64,000 nt of DNA from Vanessa cardui (lineage: Eukaryota > Arthropoda > Insecta > Lepidoptera > Nymphalidae), in the NCBI RefSeq assembly GCF_905220365.1, contig NC_061154.1, forward strand, positions 15,934,001 to 15,998,000, in the 5' to 3' direction. The number at the start of each line of letters is the position of its first letter. Position 1 is the first letter of the stretch. The translations under genes and the position numbers were made by a program. Below the pieces are notes generated by a model. The model ran no database searches, was not told where the DNA came from, and saw only the letters and a list, made by a program, of their open reading frames with translations. Below are positions 41,201-56,200 of this stretch, one piece after another.

Positions 41201-44200
41201 AGATTTCATGGTTTATATTTCAGTACTAGGTCAGTTTACCATTAAACAATTTATATTGAAATACGTCTATAGCCGTATGCAATGCTCACAAGAAATAATT
41301 CTATTCTTCTTATCATGAATTGTAAGGTCGATAGATGGGTTGGGCTTAGGAAGAAGAAATCAAAAGATTAAGATGTTTCTTAATCTACCAGCGGTGTCTG
41401 CGAGTTCATGCGTGTTTAAATTTAACAAAATGTTACTGCTGTAGCCTAAGTTAATACTTATTACATCAGCTATTTGCTATATTTAATGAAAATCCAATCA
41501 AAATCGGTCCAGTCATTCCACAGATTAGCCGGAACAAACAGACAGATAAACTAAAATTCAAATCAAATCAAATCAAATCAAATCAATTTTATTCAAGTAA
41601 ACTTCACAATGAAGCGTTTTTGAATCGTCAATAATCAAATACTACCACCGTTTCGGAAAGCAGCTTCTAGCGAGAAGAAACGGCAAGAAACTCGCATAGT
41701 TGCTCTTTTCAAATAAACACATTTACAGTGCTGTTATTGACAGTAATTAGCGTCCTATCATGGAACCCGAGCCTAACTCCAGGCGTTTCTTTCTAAAAAG
41801 TACTCTTTTAATGAATAGTATGATTTATTTATTAATTTAGTCTTAATAATATTTTTAAATTTTGAAAATGGTAAATTGATTATATTTTCCGGTATCTTAT
41901 TATATATGCGTATACCATTGCCCAAAAACGTTCTATTTACCGTATGCAAACGGAAACTGGGGGTTACAAGTTTATTCTTATTTCTTGTATTAATAGTATG
42001 TACATCAGCATTGATAGAATAATTTTTAATATTCTTTTGTATAAAGATTATATTATCATAAATATATTGTGAAACAGCCGTTAATACACCTATTTCTTTA
42101 AATTTTTCGCGTAATGATGTCCTGGAGCTAATATTGTAAATAGATCGGATAGCTCTTTTCTGTAGAATAAAAACAACTTCAATCTCTGCTGCATTACCCC
42201 ATAACAACATTCCATATGACATAATACTGTGAAAATTACTAAAATAAACTAGTCTAGCAGTACTTATGTCCGTAAGTTTTCTAATTATTTTTATTGCATA
42301 AATGGCACTACTTAGTTTTCTTGCCAGGGCATACAAATGGGTGCCCCACTGCAGTTTGGAGTCAAGGGTTATCCCTAAAAAGACCGTCGACTCAACAAAC
42401 TCAAGCCTTTCATTTTTCAAAGTTATTGCAGAAGGATTTGATTTGACATTTGGCAAGGAAAACAAAACACATTTAGTCTTTTTAGCATTTAGTACTAAAT
42501 TATTTATGTCAAACCAACCAAGAACCCGCGACAGAGCACTGCTTACAACGTCATAGTTGTTTATTTTTCTATCAAGTTTAAAAATGAGGGATGTATCATC
42601 TGCAAACAGTACAATATCGCAAGTATTTTTTACGAAATAAGGTAAATCATTTATATATATTAAGAACAAGAGAGGTCCCAAAATTGAACCCTGTGGTACA
42701 CCCATTTGCGCCACAGCGCCATTTGATTTTGCACCATTAACCACAACCTTCAAAACTCTTTCACTAAGGTAGGAGGAAATTAATTTCAATGCAGGGCCCC
42801 TGATACCATAATATTTAAGCTTTTCTAGGAGAATATCATGCCTAACGCAATCGAAAGCTTAATTATTAAGCTAAATTACATCAATATGGTAAAAAGCATC
42901 CATGCATTTAGTAAAAAGTGGTTATTAATATTATTTAATATTACAAACAGACACTCCAATTTTATGATATGTAATTATATGTATCTAATTAAATGTTCCT
43001 CAGGATATCTTAAGTCGTGGGCACCGGCTGAAATGTCGGAAGCTGGTAGCGCGGCGGACGGCAGTCCCGACGATGGTGACGCTTGCAACTTGTCCTGCCT
43101 CGTCGCCGTCGGCCGAGCGCTGTCAGACCTGACGCCCCAGGCGCCGCCCGCGCCCTACACGCGCTACGTGCAGTACATATCGAGACACGCCACCGACGGG
43201 AAGTTTCTCTTCGTCGATCAAAGGTAACAAGTACTTGTAATAAACTAGCTGTGACCTCGACCTTGTACGCATTTGAATTTGACAAAAAAATTATTATTGT
43301 AGCCTAAGTTACTCCTTATCAAAATCGGTCCAGTCGTTGCAGAATAGCCGGAATAAAAAGACAAAAGACAGCCAGACAGACAAAAATTCTAAATAAAATT
43401 ATTTTGGTATATGTACCGTGTAGATACTTATGCATTGAGTTAAAAAGGACTTAATGGTGAGAAAGCCTTAGCCCAGCAGTGGGAAATTTACAGCCTGTTA
43501 CTTAACTAAACGTTACTTTAATTACCTTGTAAAAATACGTATGCATTGAGTAATATTACAAACAGACACTCCAATTTTAATATATGTATAGATAAATAAA
43601 TATAAATGTTTTTATATTTGTTCCCTATGCGTAACTAAATCATTCACCCAATTGTAATGAAACTTTTGTCAAAAAATTTTGGAACGAAAAGTTAGAACTC
43701 CTTCATTGTTCCGATTGGCTAATAATTTAAAAAAAATTAAAAAAATATATCAATAATAAGGTAATGATTTTTTCTAAATATATATGGGTATAATTCATTA
43801 TCCATGTGATATGAGTTAATATTACTGAACGAAATGAATTGAAAGTGAATTAAAACTTTGTATAAGTATATCCTGGAACGTAGAAAGTGTTCCGTTATGC
43901 TTGTTTTGAATTAATAATATTATTTTCAGGGTGACACTGGCGTTAGGTTTCCTACCTCAGGAGCTTCTTGGCACAAGTCTATATGAGTACATCAGCGCAG
44001 CGGAACTCGGCGCGGTCGCTCGCACGCATAAGTCCGCACTTCTGAGGCGCGACGCCCTACGAACACCGCCATATTGTTTCCGGCGCAAAGATGGTACATA
44101 TGCAAGAATCCAGACGCACTTCAAACCTTTCAGGTGAATTTTTTTATGTTTTTACTTTTTAATAATCAAATTAATTACATATTAATTTCCATTACGGGGA

Positions 44201-47200
44201 CATTTTTAAAGGATACTGGAAAACCTGCAGCCACTATGTTGATACCAAGAAAAGACCGAAAAGTTTGTCAAAAGAAATCTATCTTCTTACTACTTATATG
44301 GAACCTGAAAAAGACAAAAAAATAGACCAAAGCCTTTCCAATAATCCTAATATTTTAAAGAAGGCGACCTCCGTGGTCTAGTAATGTCTACACCGATTTT
44401 CATGGGTACGCCACTCCAGGGTCCCGGGTTGGATTCCCGACCGAGTCGACGTAGAAAAATTTACTTACTACTTATTTTTTTTATTACTTTTTTATGATGT
44501 CTTGGGTCTGAGTGTTTTTAGTACCGTCGTTACTTCTGATTTTCCATAACACAAGTGCTTTAGCTTACTTACTTTTTGATCAGAGTGATGTATGTGATGT
44601 TGTCCAATATTTTTTTTTTAAGGATTGCCTATAAATAAACTGGAGAAAATGTCTAATCATTATTATGTCTTGTGACTGATATTATGACTTCGTTTACAGG
44701 AATCCATGGACAAAGGACGTCGAGTGCCTCGTCGCTAACAACACGTTGGTGACAGACGAGCAGGATCAACCCCTGCTAGAGGACTGCAGTTTCTTCGACA
44801 TATACAAGCACAGTACGTACGACAGTTAAACTAGTTTTTGATTATACGCATGCAATTGGGTGTACTAAGATTTAACATTTAAATTGTACCTCAGGTATTT
44901 ATAATCACTAACCAATACTTTTGGGTATAATAATATTATCTCAAACCCCTGATGGCCCAGTGGTTAGAACGCGTGCATCTTAACCGATAATTGCGAGTTC
45001 AAACCCAGGCAAGCGCCACTATATAGATGTGTTTAATTTGTGTTTATAATTCATCTCGTGCTCGGCGGTGAAGGAAAACATCGTGAGGAAACCTGCATGT
45101 GTCTAATTTCATCGAAATTCTTCCACATGTGCAACCAACCCGCATTGGAACAGCGTGGTGGAATGTGTTCAAAGTCCTCTCCTTAATGGAAGAGGAGGGC
45201 TTATCCCAGCTGTGGGAAATTTACAGGCTGTTACTTTACTTTATTTTTCTTTAATATTATCTGGATTTAGTAATATTTGGATCAGATATCGCCCTATCTT
45301 TATTTGAAGTTTTGGTAACCTAATTTAATTACTGTTTTAAGAAATAGGTTCATCATATATATATTATATTTATTTATGTAATCATTTGAATGCAACTAAT
45401 TAAATTGTGATAAAATTTTTGTAATATGTCAAGTTGTCGCGGGGACAAAAAAAAAACTTTTGTTGGTTAAGCAAATTTAATTGAGAAAAAAAAAAATATT
45501 TTATAAAATAATCTGATAAACAAAATGATTTTAATTTACATAAAAATAATCATCAGGGGTGAGGTCGTTGACGGTATCTGGTCATGGACATCAACAATTT
45601 AAAGCTAATATTAATGAGTTGGCATCTCTAAATTAAGAACGGATAAAGCAAGCAGGATAGCTCAAACCCACGAATGGAATGCATCAATAAAAGCTGTGCA
45701 ACCAATATAGCGGCAGCAGCAGAAGCAGCGGTAGCAGCACTGGACATGCAGCAATTCCTCCGACGAAGCAGATGCTCGAACTCAGCAACAATTCTCAGCT
45801 GAGTCCGTCCAGCAACACCGTAGTACTTCAGAATATACTTTATTTAAAATTATATATGTATTTAAATACATATAAAAAAAAACACTCCCTGTGAACAAAA
45901 CAACTTATTACCTATCTTGCATAAGCACTAAGAAGGTCCTAAGAATGCCTTAGACACAGGTACAAGCAATAAAGAGTTATCAAAATTCAACAATAACTCA
46001 TAAGATTGAAGCTATTGAATTGGATATTTAAAGTGTCAAAAATGTACAAATTATTGCTTAATTTGCAATAACACAAAACGGAAAAGCAAGAACTATATTT
46101 ATTTTAACGAAATAGTGCCTCTAAGTGATTTAAATCACTATAGGATTCGACTTAGGTCATCCAATACATGGACAAGGTCTATGTTCAGTTTTTGAGTAAA
46201 ATATGAAGAAATTAATAGAAATAATTACTGAGCCATGTAGGATATTGATTAACAAAGGTAATTAACGCATGAACTCACCTCAGGAGTGTTTAAATAAATA
46301 GATATTCGGCAACGCCTGTCAAATAATGCACGTGGCCGGTATTATACGACGACTGGAATTTAACGAAAAATATGATTAAATATCATTCTAAAAACCACTA
46401 ATGTGCCTCGATTAAGCAAATATAAATTGTTTTACTTACGGTTTAGTAGCCTAAACCTCTTAAATATATATAATATAATAGCTTGACGACGTAGGTAACC
46501 CTCCGTTTACGTAAGTATATAATTCGTGTATAATCTGAAACGAATGCAAAACCAATATACGAAATGTAGAAACAATATATTAAATTTCAATATTCCAGAA
46601 TATTCGCTGAATATACTCACGAGTAAAAAAAGAATATATCGCTTTAAAATACACAAGTGTCGGTATGCGACCGGCGCCTGCACAACGATAGAATGACGAC
46701 GCAGAAAACGCAGTGTTGCCGTTCCACGAAATTGACAGATAATAAAGACAACGACGGTTACGGTTCAAAAATCGAAGTTTTGTTATAAAACCGATAAATG
46801 TTTATAAAAATAAATACTATAATTTTAATAGAAATAAATTATTGAAAAATTAAAATTTTTAGGGTTACAGTACCCCCTTCCCCTGTTAAAGAATTTACGC
46901 AGGGAATTCGTCGGATGCCCTCATCCGCATCATCACCCACAGAGTAAACTGAAAAAAGAAAAAAAAACCACAACATCTACGAACATCAACATGGAATTAA
47001 TAATTCCTCAACATCAACCAACTGAAACAAGTATAAATTCGAACTTCGCTAACGGACTGCGTAACAAAGTGAATTCAACTTAGCCTAAGCACAAGAATAA
47101 GAATAAGAACTGAAAACAATAATCATGTTTGCAGTTTTAAGCAAAACACCAATAATATCACTTTGTAACTGTGAACAAGTCTATACATGTAAACAGTGCA

Positions 47201-50200
47201 AAAGCAAAACTTACACTACAGGCAAATACAACCTAAATTAAAAAAAAACAAATTAAAATATGCTAGTCTTCTACACTACAGCAATTTACTTATAAATCTA
47301 ACAGTTCTACTGATGGTTCCATAACTCACTGCTAGTGAACCATAATCACTTAATTCAGAATAACCTAATTAAACAAAGAAAAACTTACTGCACTATATTC
47401 AAAGTAACAAAACCTAAACACAATTCAAACCATTCCAAAGAAACCATTCATCAGGGCAAATCTTACACACAAAAATAATCTTTACAGCCCGGATTTATTT
47501 TATAGCAACGAAACCTAAAGACAATTCAAACCATTCCAAGGAACCAATCGTCAGGGCAGATGTTACACACCTAAATAAAACTCAGCGGCCCGGACTATTT
47601 TACACTAACGAAACCTAAAGACAATTCAAACCATTCTTAAGAAACCAATCGTCAGGGCAGATGTTACACACCATATTAACCTCTGCGGCCCGGACTATGT
47701 TACACTCACGAAACCTAAAGACAATTCAAACCATTCTAAAGAAGCCAAACGTCAGGGCAGATGTTACACACCAAATTAAGCTCTGCGGCCCGGACTATTC
47801 TTATAAATCAACTACTCAAAATAATAAAAAAAACGAAACAACTATTCAACTACATCAGCACACTTAAAATCTTTTATATGCCACTTCCCAAGGTACTTTC
47901 CCTTATCATCTTCTAGCTCATACACTAAAGGAGATAATTTACGAATAACTTTACATCGTTCATACTTAGGAGCTAGCTTAGCGGAAAAATATTTCGGAGC
48001 TGAACTTTGTTTGTATGTTCGCTTCCAAACAAAATCACCAACCTTAAAACTAATATCCCTACGACGCTTATTATAATATTTAACGTTTTTATCATGAGCT
48101 TTCTTCAACTCATTTTTAACATTAGCAAAAACATCTTTCAAACTACACAACTTATCAACATAATCGTTACGCGAACCAAATGTCAAACTGTCTAGTTCAG
48201 AAAAATCTGAATAAACTTGACCATCAACAATAGCTTCACGACCGTGAACTAACATAAATGGAGTAAACGAAGTAACATCGTTCACTGAAGTATTAATCGA
48301 AAATTGAATTTTCGGTATATTGACATCCCATGTACGATGATCAGAACCATCCAAAGAAGAAACAGCAGTCATAACTGTACGGTTATAACGCTCAACAGTA
48401 TTGTACTGTGGACAATACACAGGACCTAAATGAATTTGCGGAATATTATATTTATTAAGTAACGATTGTAATTCATTACCTACAAACTGCGAACCATTAT
48501 CAGCAATAACTGTTTGGGGAATACCATGAACCAGGAAAACATGATCTTCAAGCCTTTGTGCTATAACTTTGCCCGAAGCTCGCCTCAAGGGAAAAAGTAA
48601 ACAATATTTAGTAAAACAACAGACCACAACAAACAGAAAAGTATTTTGTTGTCGAGACATAGGCAGTGGACCAACTAAATCCATGCTGATACACTGAAAA
48701 GGACGACAACAAACCTTAGGGCTTCCAAGCAAACCCGGAGTAGCTTGATTGGAATATTTATAAGCTTTACAAATACTACAACGTGACACATAATCAGATA
48801 CGTCCTGATACATACCAGGCCAATAAAAACGAAGTTTAACTTTTTTATAAGTTTTTTCTATGCCAGGATGAGCAGCTAAAGTCGAATCATGGTTAGAACG
48901 AATGACATCTTCTCTTAATTCTTTTGGTACTACCTCCTTCCAATTAAAATCACTACTAAGAGAAGTTTTACCTTTAGTGTAACGATAAAGTTTATTATTA
49001 TTAATTTGAAAATTTGGACAAGTCTGAGGACGCTCCTTACAACGAATAAAAATATTATTATACCAAGAATCATTCGTGGAAACAGAAGTAACACTAGAAA
49101 CAGGAACAGAACGTGATAAAGCATCTGGTACAATATTTTCAGAACCACGACGGTGCTCAATTGAAAAATTATATGGAGATAAACGACATCCCCAACGCTC
49201 CAAACGACCAGTAGGATTCTTCAAATTTAAAAACCATTTTAAACTAGCATGATCCGTAATAATTTTAAAAGGTTTACTGCCTTCCAAATAAGGTCTAAAA
49301 TGTTCCACAACATGAACAACTGCCAAAGCTTCACGTTCAGTAGCTGAGTAATTTCGTTCTTGACTACTCAAAGACCGACTACAATATGCAATTGGATGTT
49401 CTTCGCCGTCAATATTTTGAGTTAACATGCCACCTATACCAAATTCAGAAGCATCCGCATGAACAATAAAAGGTTGAGAAAAATCAGGACAAGCTAACAC
49501 AGGTGCAGTTGTTAAAGCACTTTTTAACGCATTAAATGACTCTTCAGCTTTAGGTGACCAAGAAAAAGGTAATGCATCCTTACGAGTGGATGTTAAAGCA
49601 TTAAGTGGACCTGCAATATTGCTAAAATTTCTTATAAACCGTCTATAATACGAAGCTGTTCCCAGAAATCTCTTAACATCTTTACGACAAGTAGGAGTTG
49701 GAAAATCTATAATTGACTTAATCTTCTCGGGATCAGTTCTTAAACCTTGTTCGTCAACAACATAACCTAAATACTTTAATTTCTTACGAAAGAAACAACA
49801 CTTCTTTAAATTGATGGTTAAATTACCAGATTTTAAACGATCAAAAACTTTTTTTAAAAGACTGATATGTTCCTCAAACGTCCGACTAATAACAATAATA
49901 TCATCTAAATAAATGAAAAGTTTACCATGAAATTCTGGACCAAACAAACGATCCATTAATCTTTGCTGAGTAGCAGGAGCAGAAGTTAAACCAAAACACA
50001 TAACTTTAAATTGAAACAATCCACGATTCGGGACAGTAAAAGCCGTTTTTTCTTTTGAGGCTAAATCTAGAGGAATCTGCCAGAAACTCGATTTTAAATC
50101 AATAGACGAAAGATAACGAGAATCGCGTAAATTATCTAAAATATATGTTATATAAGGAAGAGGATATGCATCATGCTTAGAAACTGCGTTCAACTTTCTA

Positions 50201-53200
50201 CTGTCTAAACAAAAGCGTAATGTTCCATCAGATTTAGGAGCCATTGTAATTGGATTATTCCACGGACTGTTACTCCTTTCTACCACATCCATAGCTAGCA
50301 TCTCATCTAATTGACGATTCAACTCGGCAAGCTTCTCTTGTGACATCATATAATATCTTTGCTTGATGGGCGCAGCGTCTCCTGTATCAATCTTATGAGT
50401 TATAAGATGTGTTCTACCTAAACCCTTCTTCTCCGACGAAATATCTTCAAACATTTTATAAACCATATTGGCCTCATGCTTCTGTTCTTCAGACAAGGAC
50501 TCAAACGGGTGTAAACAATTAACTGCAGACACAGCAAAATCCTTTGCAGCACAAAAAGAAACAAGACAGTCCTTCTCCAACAAAGCTAATACATCCGGTG
50601 CTATATTAAATACTTTCCAAAAATTAATTCCAAATATTAAAGAAGATGATACTTCGGGTATCACATAAAATTTAACAATACGTGTCACATTGTTAACGGT
50701 AACGGGCAAAAACATACAACCGGCAACATCTGAATTGGAACCATTTGCCGTAACAATACTCTGCAAATCATCCGAAGGATGTAAAGTACCTAAGCCAGAA
50801 AAATAATCAACCGCACTGCCTCCTATTATAGAAATTTCAGAACCTGAATCCAACAAACCAGAAACAGATAAGTCATAAATTTTAACTTTAAGATAAGGTC
50901 TAACGCTAGAATCATTGGGTAATGAATTAAGGACTGCCGACACTTTAGTTCGATAAGAATTGAAAAATAATTTTACTACACTACACCAATCTTTCCAATC
51001 CTTTTCATCGAAATTAGGATGACGGCCCTTCCTTACAAGTTTTTTAAATTGTTAGAATTACATTTGGGACAGGTCTTAATCGTCTTTCCCTTTTCTCCGC
51101 AACGAAAACAAACAACCTTAGGTGGAGATTTACAATTAGACAAAGCATGTCCCTCCGTACGACATCTAACACAAAACTGTTTAGCCACTGGAGTAGCAGC
51201 ACATGATTTAGATTTTGAGCAACCCTTGTAAGCTAGATCAGGAGCTACCATTTTGTCAGACATACGCGGCGGTTCAACAAAAGCATCTGCACAGTTTTTC
51301 GCATGTTCTAAATGACGGCAGTACTTCTTCAAATCAGCCCAACTATTAATCTCAGTAAAGTATAATTGACCGGTATAAAAAGGTCTGATGTTGTTTTTGA
51401 CAATTTCTAATTTTTCTACTTCAGTGAGCGGCTTTCTTAATCGTGAAAAATAATTTTGCATTATACTAAGGTATACAACAATCCCCTCATCAATTCCCTG
51501 AGTCCTAGAACGAATCTCATCCAACACTTTTCTATCAAAATCAGGTGGTAAAAAATCCTCCAGTAGCAAGTCTTTCAACTCTGACCACGAATTAACAGTG
51601 CCACAAATTCCTCTAAACCAAGACAAACCACTATCTTCAAACAAATCAACAGCTGAATTAAAAAGTTGATCAAAAGTTATACCACGAGCCTTACATAACT
51701 CCTCCACGCGTTGTATAAAAGCAACAACACACGACTTACCATTAAATTTTAAATTAAGTGAATTAACATTTACGGAACGACTACAAGAAAGATTTACTTG
51801 AGGTGTAATCATATTCTCGGTATGACCAACTACATTTTCAGAATCAAAATATTTTGCATGATCTTCTTCAGATGGAAAATACTTATTTTCTACTTCTTGA
51901 CTACTTTTGAAAATGGTGTATAATTTGTTAAATTTACGTGTTATATTATTTAACATAGAACTACATTCAATTTTTGCCAACTCATCCTTCTCGTCAACTG
52001 GAGTTAATCTACCTAACCAATGATAAATATGATTACCCAAAGCGTTAATTCTATTCAAGGTCTTAAGTTGTAAAGGCGACTTTGAAGTGGTAAGACTAAA
52101 CAGTTCTTTTAATTTTAGAGAAATAATTTGTAACTCCGAAGAGACATCACCGTTATAATCAATAATTTCGTCAGTTAGAACTACCTTAGAAAGCTTGCGA
52201 ATTTGTGAACGCAATTCATCTACCGTATCAGCTGGAGTACCACCACGTATTTCAATCTCATAAACTAATTCGTCCTTGTGTAATAAATTAAAATTAATGG
52301 GGCGATCTTCCATGGTAAAGCAGTATTATATAAATGCAATGTATAATGCAATAAGCCAAAAGCAAGATTAAATGTAAAATAATAAATGTTTAAATTAAAT
52401 TATCATGACCAGAAACCGCAACGCTTATGAACAATGTTCAGTTAGACTTAAAATAAACTTATAAGCTTATCTTAAAATAAACTTAAATTAACATAAATAC
52501 AAAAATAAATAAATATCTTATATTATAACAAAAGCAATATTATTCAAGAAAGAATGTAAAGAATAAGAGTGTTATATGCAGTGAAGTTATAAAAGCCAAC
52601 TCAAATAAGTTTAGAAATTATCCAAAAATATTTTCTAAGTTCATGACCAAAATTTTTGGGAGCAAAAAGATCACAAAAATGCCTAAAATACCGTCAAAAG
52701 CCTCATACGTTGGGCGCCAAATTGTCGCGGGGACAAAAAAAAAACTTTTGTTGGTTAAGCAAATTTAATTGAGAAAAAAAAAAATATTTTATAAAATAAT
52801 CTGATAAACAAAATGATTTTAATTTACATAAAAATAATCATCAGGGGTGAGGTCGTTGACGGTATCTGGTCATGGACATCAACAATTTAAAGCTAATATT
52901 AATGAGTTGGCATCTCTAAATTAAGAACGGATAAAGCAAGCAGGATAGCTCAAACCCACGAATGGAATGCATCAATAAAAGCCGTGCAACCAATATAGCG
53001 GCAGCAGCAGAAGCAGCGGTAGCAGCACTGGACATGCAGCAATTCCTCCGACGAAGCAGATGCTCGAACTCAGCAACAATTCTCAGCTGAGTCCGTCCAG
53101 CAACACCGTAGTACTTCAGAATATACTTTATTTAAAATTATATATGTATTTAAATACATATAAAAAAAAACACTCCCTGTGAACAAAACAACTTATTACC

Positions 53201-56200
53201 TATCTTGCATAAGCACTAAGAAGGTCCTAAGAATGCCTTAGACACAGGTACAAGCAATAAAGAGTTATCAAAATTCAACAATAACTCATAAGATTGAAGC
53301 TATTGAATTGGATATTTAAAGTGTCAAAAATGTACAAATTATTGCTTAATTTGCAATAACACAAAACGGAAAAGCAAGAACTATATTTATTTTAACGAAA
53401 TAGTGCCTCTAAGTGATTTAAATCACTATAGGATTCGACTTAGGTCATCCAATACATGGACAAGGTCTATGTTCAGTTTTTGAGTAAAATATGAAGAAAT
53501 TAATAGAAATAATTACTGAGCCATGTAGGATATTGATTAACAAAGGTAATTAACGCATGAACTCACCTCAGGAGTGTTTAAATAAATAGATATTCGGCAA
53601 CGCCTGTCAAATAATGCACGTGGCCGGTATTATACGACGACTGGAATTTAACGAAAAATATGATTAAATATCATTCTAAAAACCACTAATGTGCCTCGAT
53701 TAAGCAAATATAAATTGTTTTACTTACGGTTTAGTAGCCTAAACCTCTTAAATATATATAATAATACATCTAGGTTTAATAATACATCTAGGTTTTGTTT
53801 CTCTAAAGCTGACTTCAATAGTATTATTTTAGAACTGAAAAGTATTTCTTGGGATTTACTATTTGTAGATTGCACAACAGCCGATGAGATGCTTTCAATT
53901 TTTTATTGTCAACTCAGAAAACTCATAGCTAAATTTGTACCTCTTTCCAAGCCACGCAACCATAAATATCCAGTATGGTTTTCAAAAAACCTTATCAATT
54001 TACTTCGTGAAAAATATAAAGTCAGATTAAAACTCATAAAATTTAATGAAAATCCACTTGATGTTTTGTCCTTTGAACTCCTAAAGAAAAGATGTGAACA
54101 TATCCAGAAAATCTCTTACCTTGTTTATATATCCAAGCTCGAAGACACCTTTAAAAGTAATCCTAAGCTGGTTTGGACTTTTTTTAAGAGGAAAAAACAA
54201 AAAAAGAGTTCATATCCGAGCGAAATGACTCTTGATACAAAAACTGTGACTCATGGCAATGATATATGTGATCTGTTCGCGAACCACTTTTGTTCGGTCT
54301 ACAATAAAATTACTTCTAATCACAACGAACCTGACAAGCAGTGCACAGCGCCCACTAGTTTCCTTAGTAATATAACCTTCACAAAAAGAGATACTTTGAA
54401 TGTGTTAAAAAGAATGGACCCAAACAAGGGTGCAGGTGAGGATGGTATACCGTCTTTATTTGCAGTTAAATGTGCAACAGCAATCTCTCTCCCTCTCACA
54501 TTAATTTTTAATGCATCTCTTGCCACTGGGTCATTTCCATCTTTATGGAAGAACTCGTTAATCATCCCAATATTTAAGAGCGGTAGAGTGGAGTTGATAA
54601 AAAATTACAGACCTATTTCCATCCTCCCTGTTTTCGCTAAGGTATTTGAAAAACTTATCTGTAATGTGATATCATGGCATTGTAAACAACTTATATCCCC
54701 ACATCAACATGGATTTATAAAAGCCAGATCTACTTGCACTAATCTTGTCGCATTTGTGGAGAAACTCTCTGCGGCTTTAGATTCGAGGCAGACCGTCGAT
54801 GTCATATATACTGATTTCAGTAAGGCTTTTGATAAGGTGCAGCACCAAATCTTACTTCATAAACTGGCTACGTATGGTTTTACAGACCAATTGCTGAAGT
54901 GGTTTAAATCCTACCTTTATAATAGAACATCGGTTGTGGTAGTCAACGGTTACAATTCTGCTCCATTTACGTCTACTTCCGGAGTCCCCCAAGGTTCTAT
55001 ACTGGGCCCTGTACTCTTTAATCTTTTTATTAATGATCTGTGTAGCAGTTTTGAATATTCCGATTACTATTTATACGCTGATGACTTAAAAGTATCTAGA
55101 TGCATCCGGAATGACAATGACGTATTACTTTTGCAAAGTGATTTAAACCGTTTAGCCTCGTGGTGCACTAACAATGGTATGGTACTAAATACTGATAAAT
55201 GTAATTTCATCCGTTTCACGAGAAGTCGAATTAAATCTCAGGGCTCATATCATTTAAATAACATACCATTGTGTGAAGTTAAGCACATGCGAGATCTTGG
55301 AGTAGTACTTGATTCAAAGTTACGTTTTGATAGGCACATAGATAATGTTTGCAAAAAAGCACTTAGAACTCTTGGATTTCTTTTGCGTAATTGTAAGGAA
55401 TTCAAGAAACCAGAAACAAAAATATGCTTATATAACGCACTAGTTCGTAGCATTCTCGAATACTGCAGCGTTGTTTGGAATCCACATTATAATATATATA
55501 AAAAAAGGTTAGAATCTATTCAAAAGCGGTTTTTATGGCACATTTCGTATCATTGTCGAGTCGATAAATCTATTCGTAGTTATGAGGATCAACTGAAACA
55601 CTTTAAAATGCATTCTCTATCAGATCGAAGACATATGCTTGACAACCTTTTTCTATATAAACTTGTAAGAGGTGTATTTGACTCCGAATGGTTATTGACC
55701 CAAATCGACTTTGCCATACCATCAAGACTACCTAGATCAAAGAATGTTTCATTATTTCATGAAAAACTTTGTAAAACCAACCTGGGTCAAAATGCGCCAC
55801 TTAATAGAATAATACGATCTCACAAAACATTATGCTCAAGCAATGATATTGATATTTTTTCTGATTCTCTTTATAAATTTAAGAAAACCATAAAACTTAA
55901 ATTTCTTCATTCTTCTATAAATGGTTAATTAATTATTGTAATAACTAAAAAACACATTCGTATATTTTTGTTTGAGAACAAATACTAACTTTTTTTTTTT
56001 TTTGCTCACTAAACTATTAGTACTAAGTATTATGTTGTTGTCTTATTAGAATGCAGTGTTGCTTATAATTAGGGCATCATTTAGTCTAGATCTTCTTTTG
56101 TTTATTAGCATGTACAATTGTAAGAATGTATGCTCTGTTAGCGACCTATGTAATAAATAAATAAATAAATAAATAATATAATAGCTTGACGACGTAGGTA

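Noticed and set aside
43010..43285. 91-codon - strand frame rich in Arg
   Set aside because: Antisense shadow of the GC-rich cyc exon G.
46580..46768. 62-codon frame present identically at 56283-56471
   Set aside because: The duplication is explained by the two LTRs. No start context or homology supports an LTR-encoded protein.
47408..47808. CRISPR-like regular array
   Set aside because: Units are contiguous 100-bp tandem repeats without short repeat/spacer structure, and the host is a eukaryote.
47842..52313. Possible endogenous retrovirus with envelope gene
   Set aside because: No envelope-like frame lies between pol and the 3' LTR, only tandem repeats. It is best read as an LTR retrotransposon.
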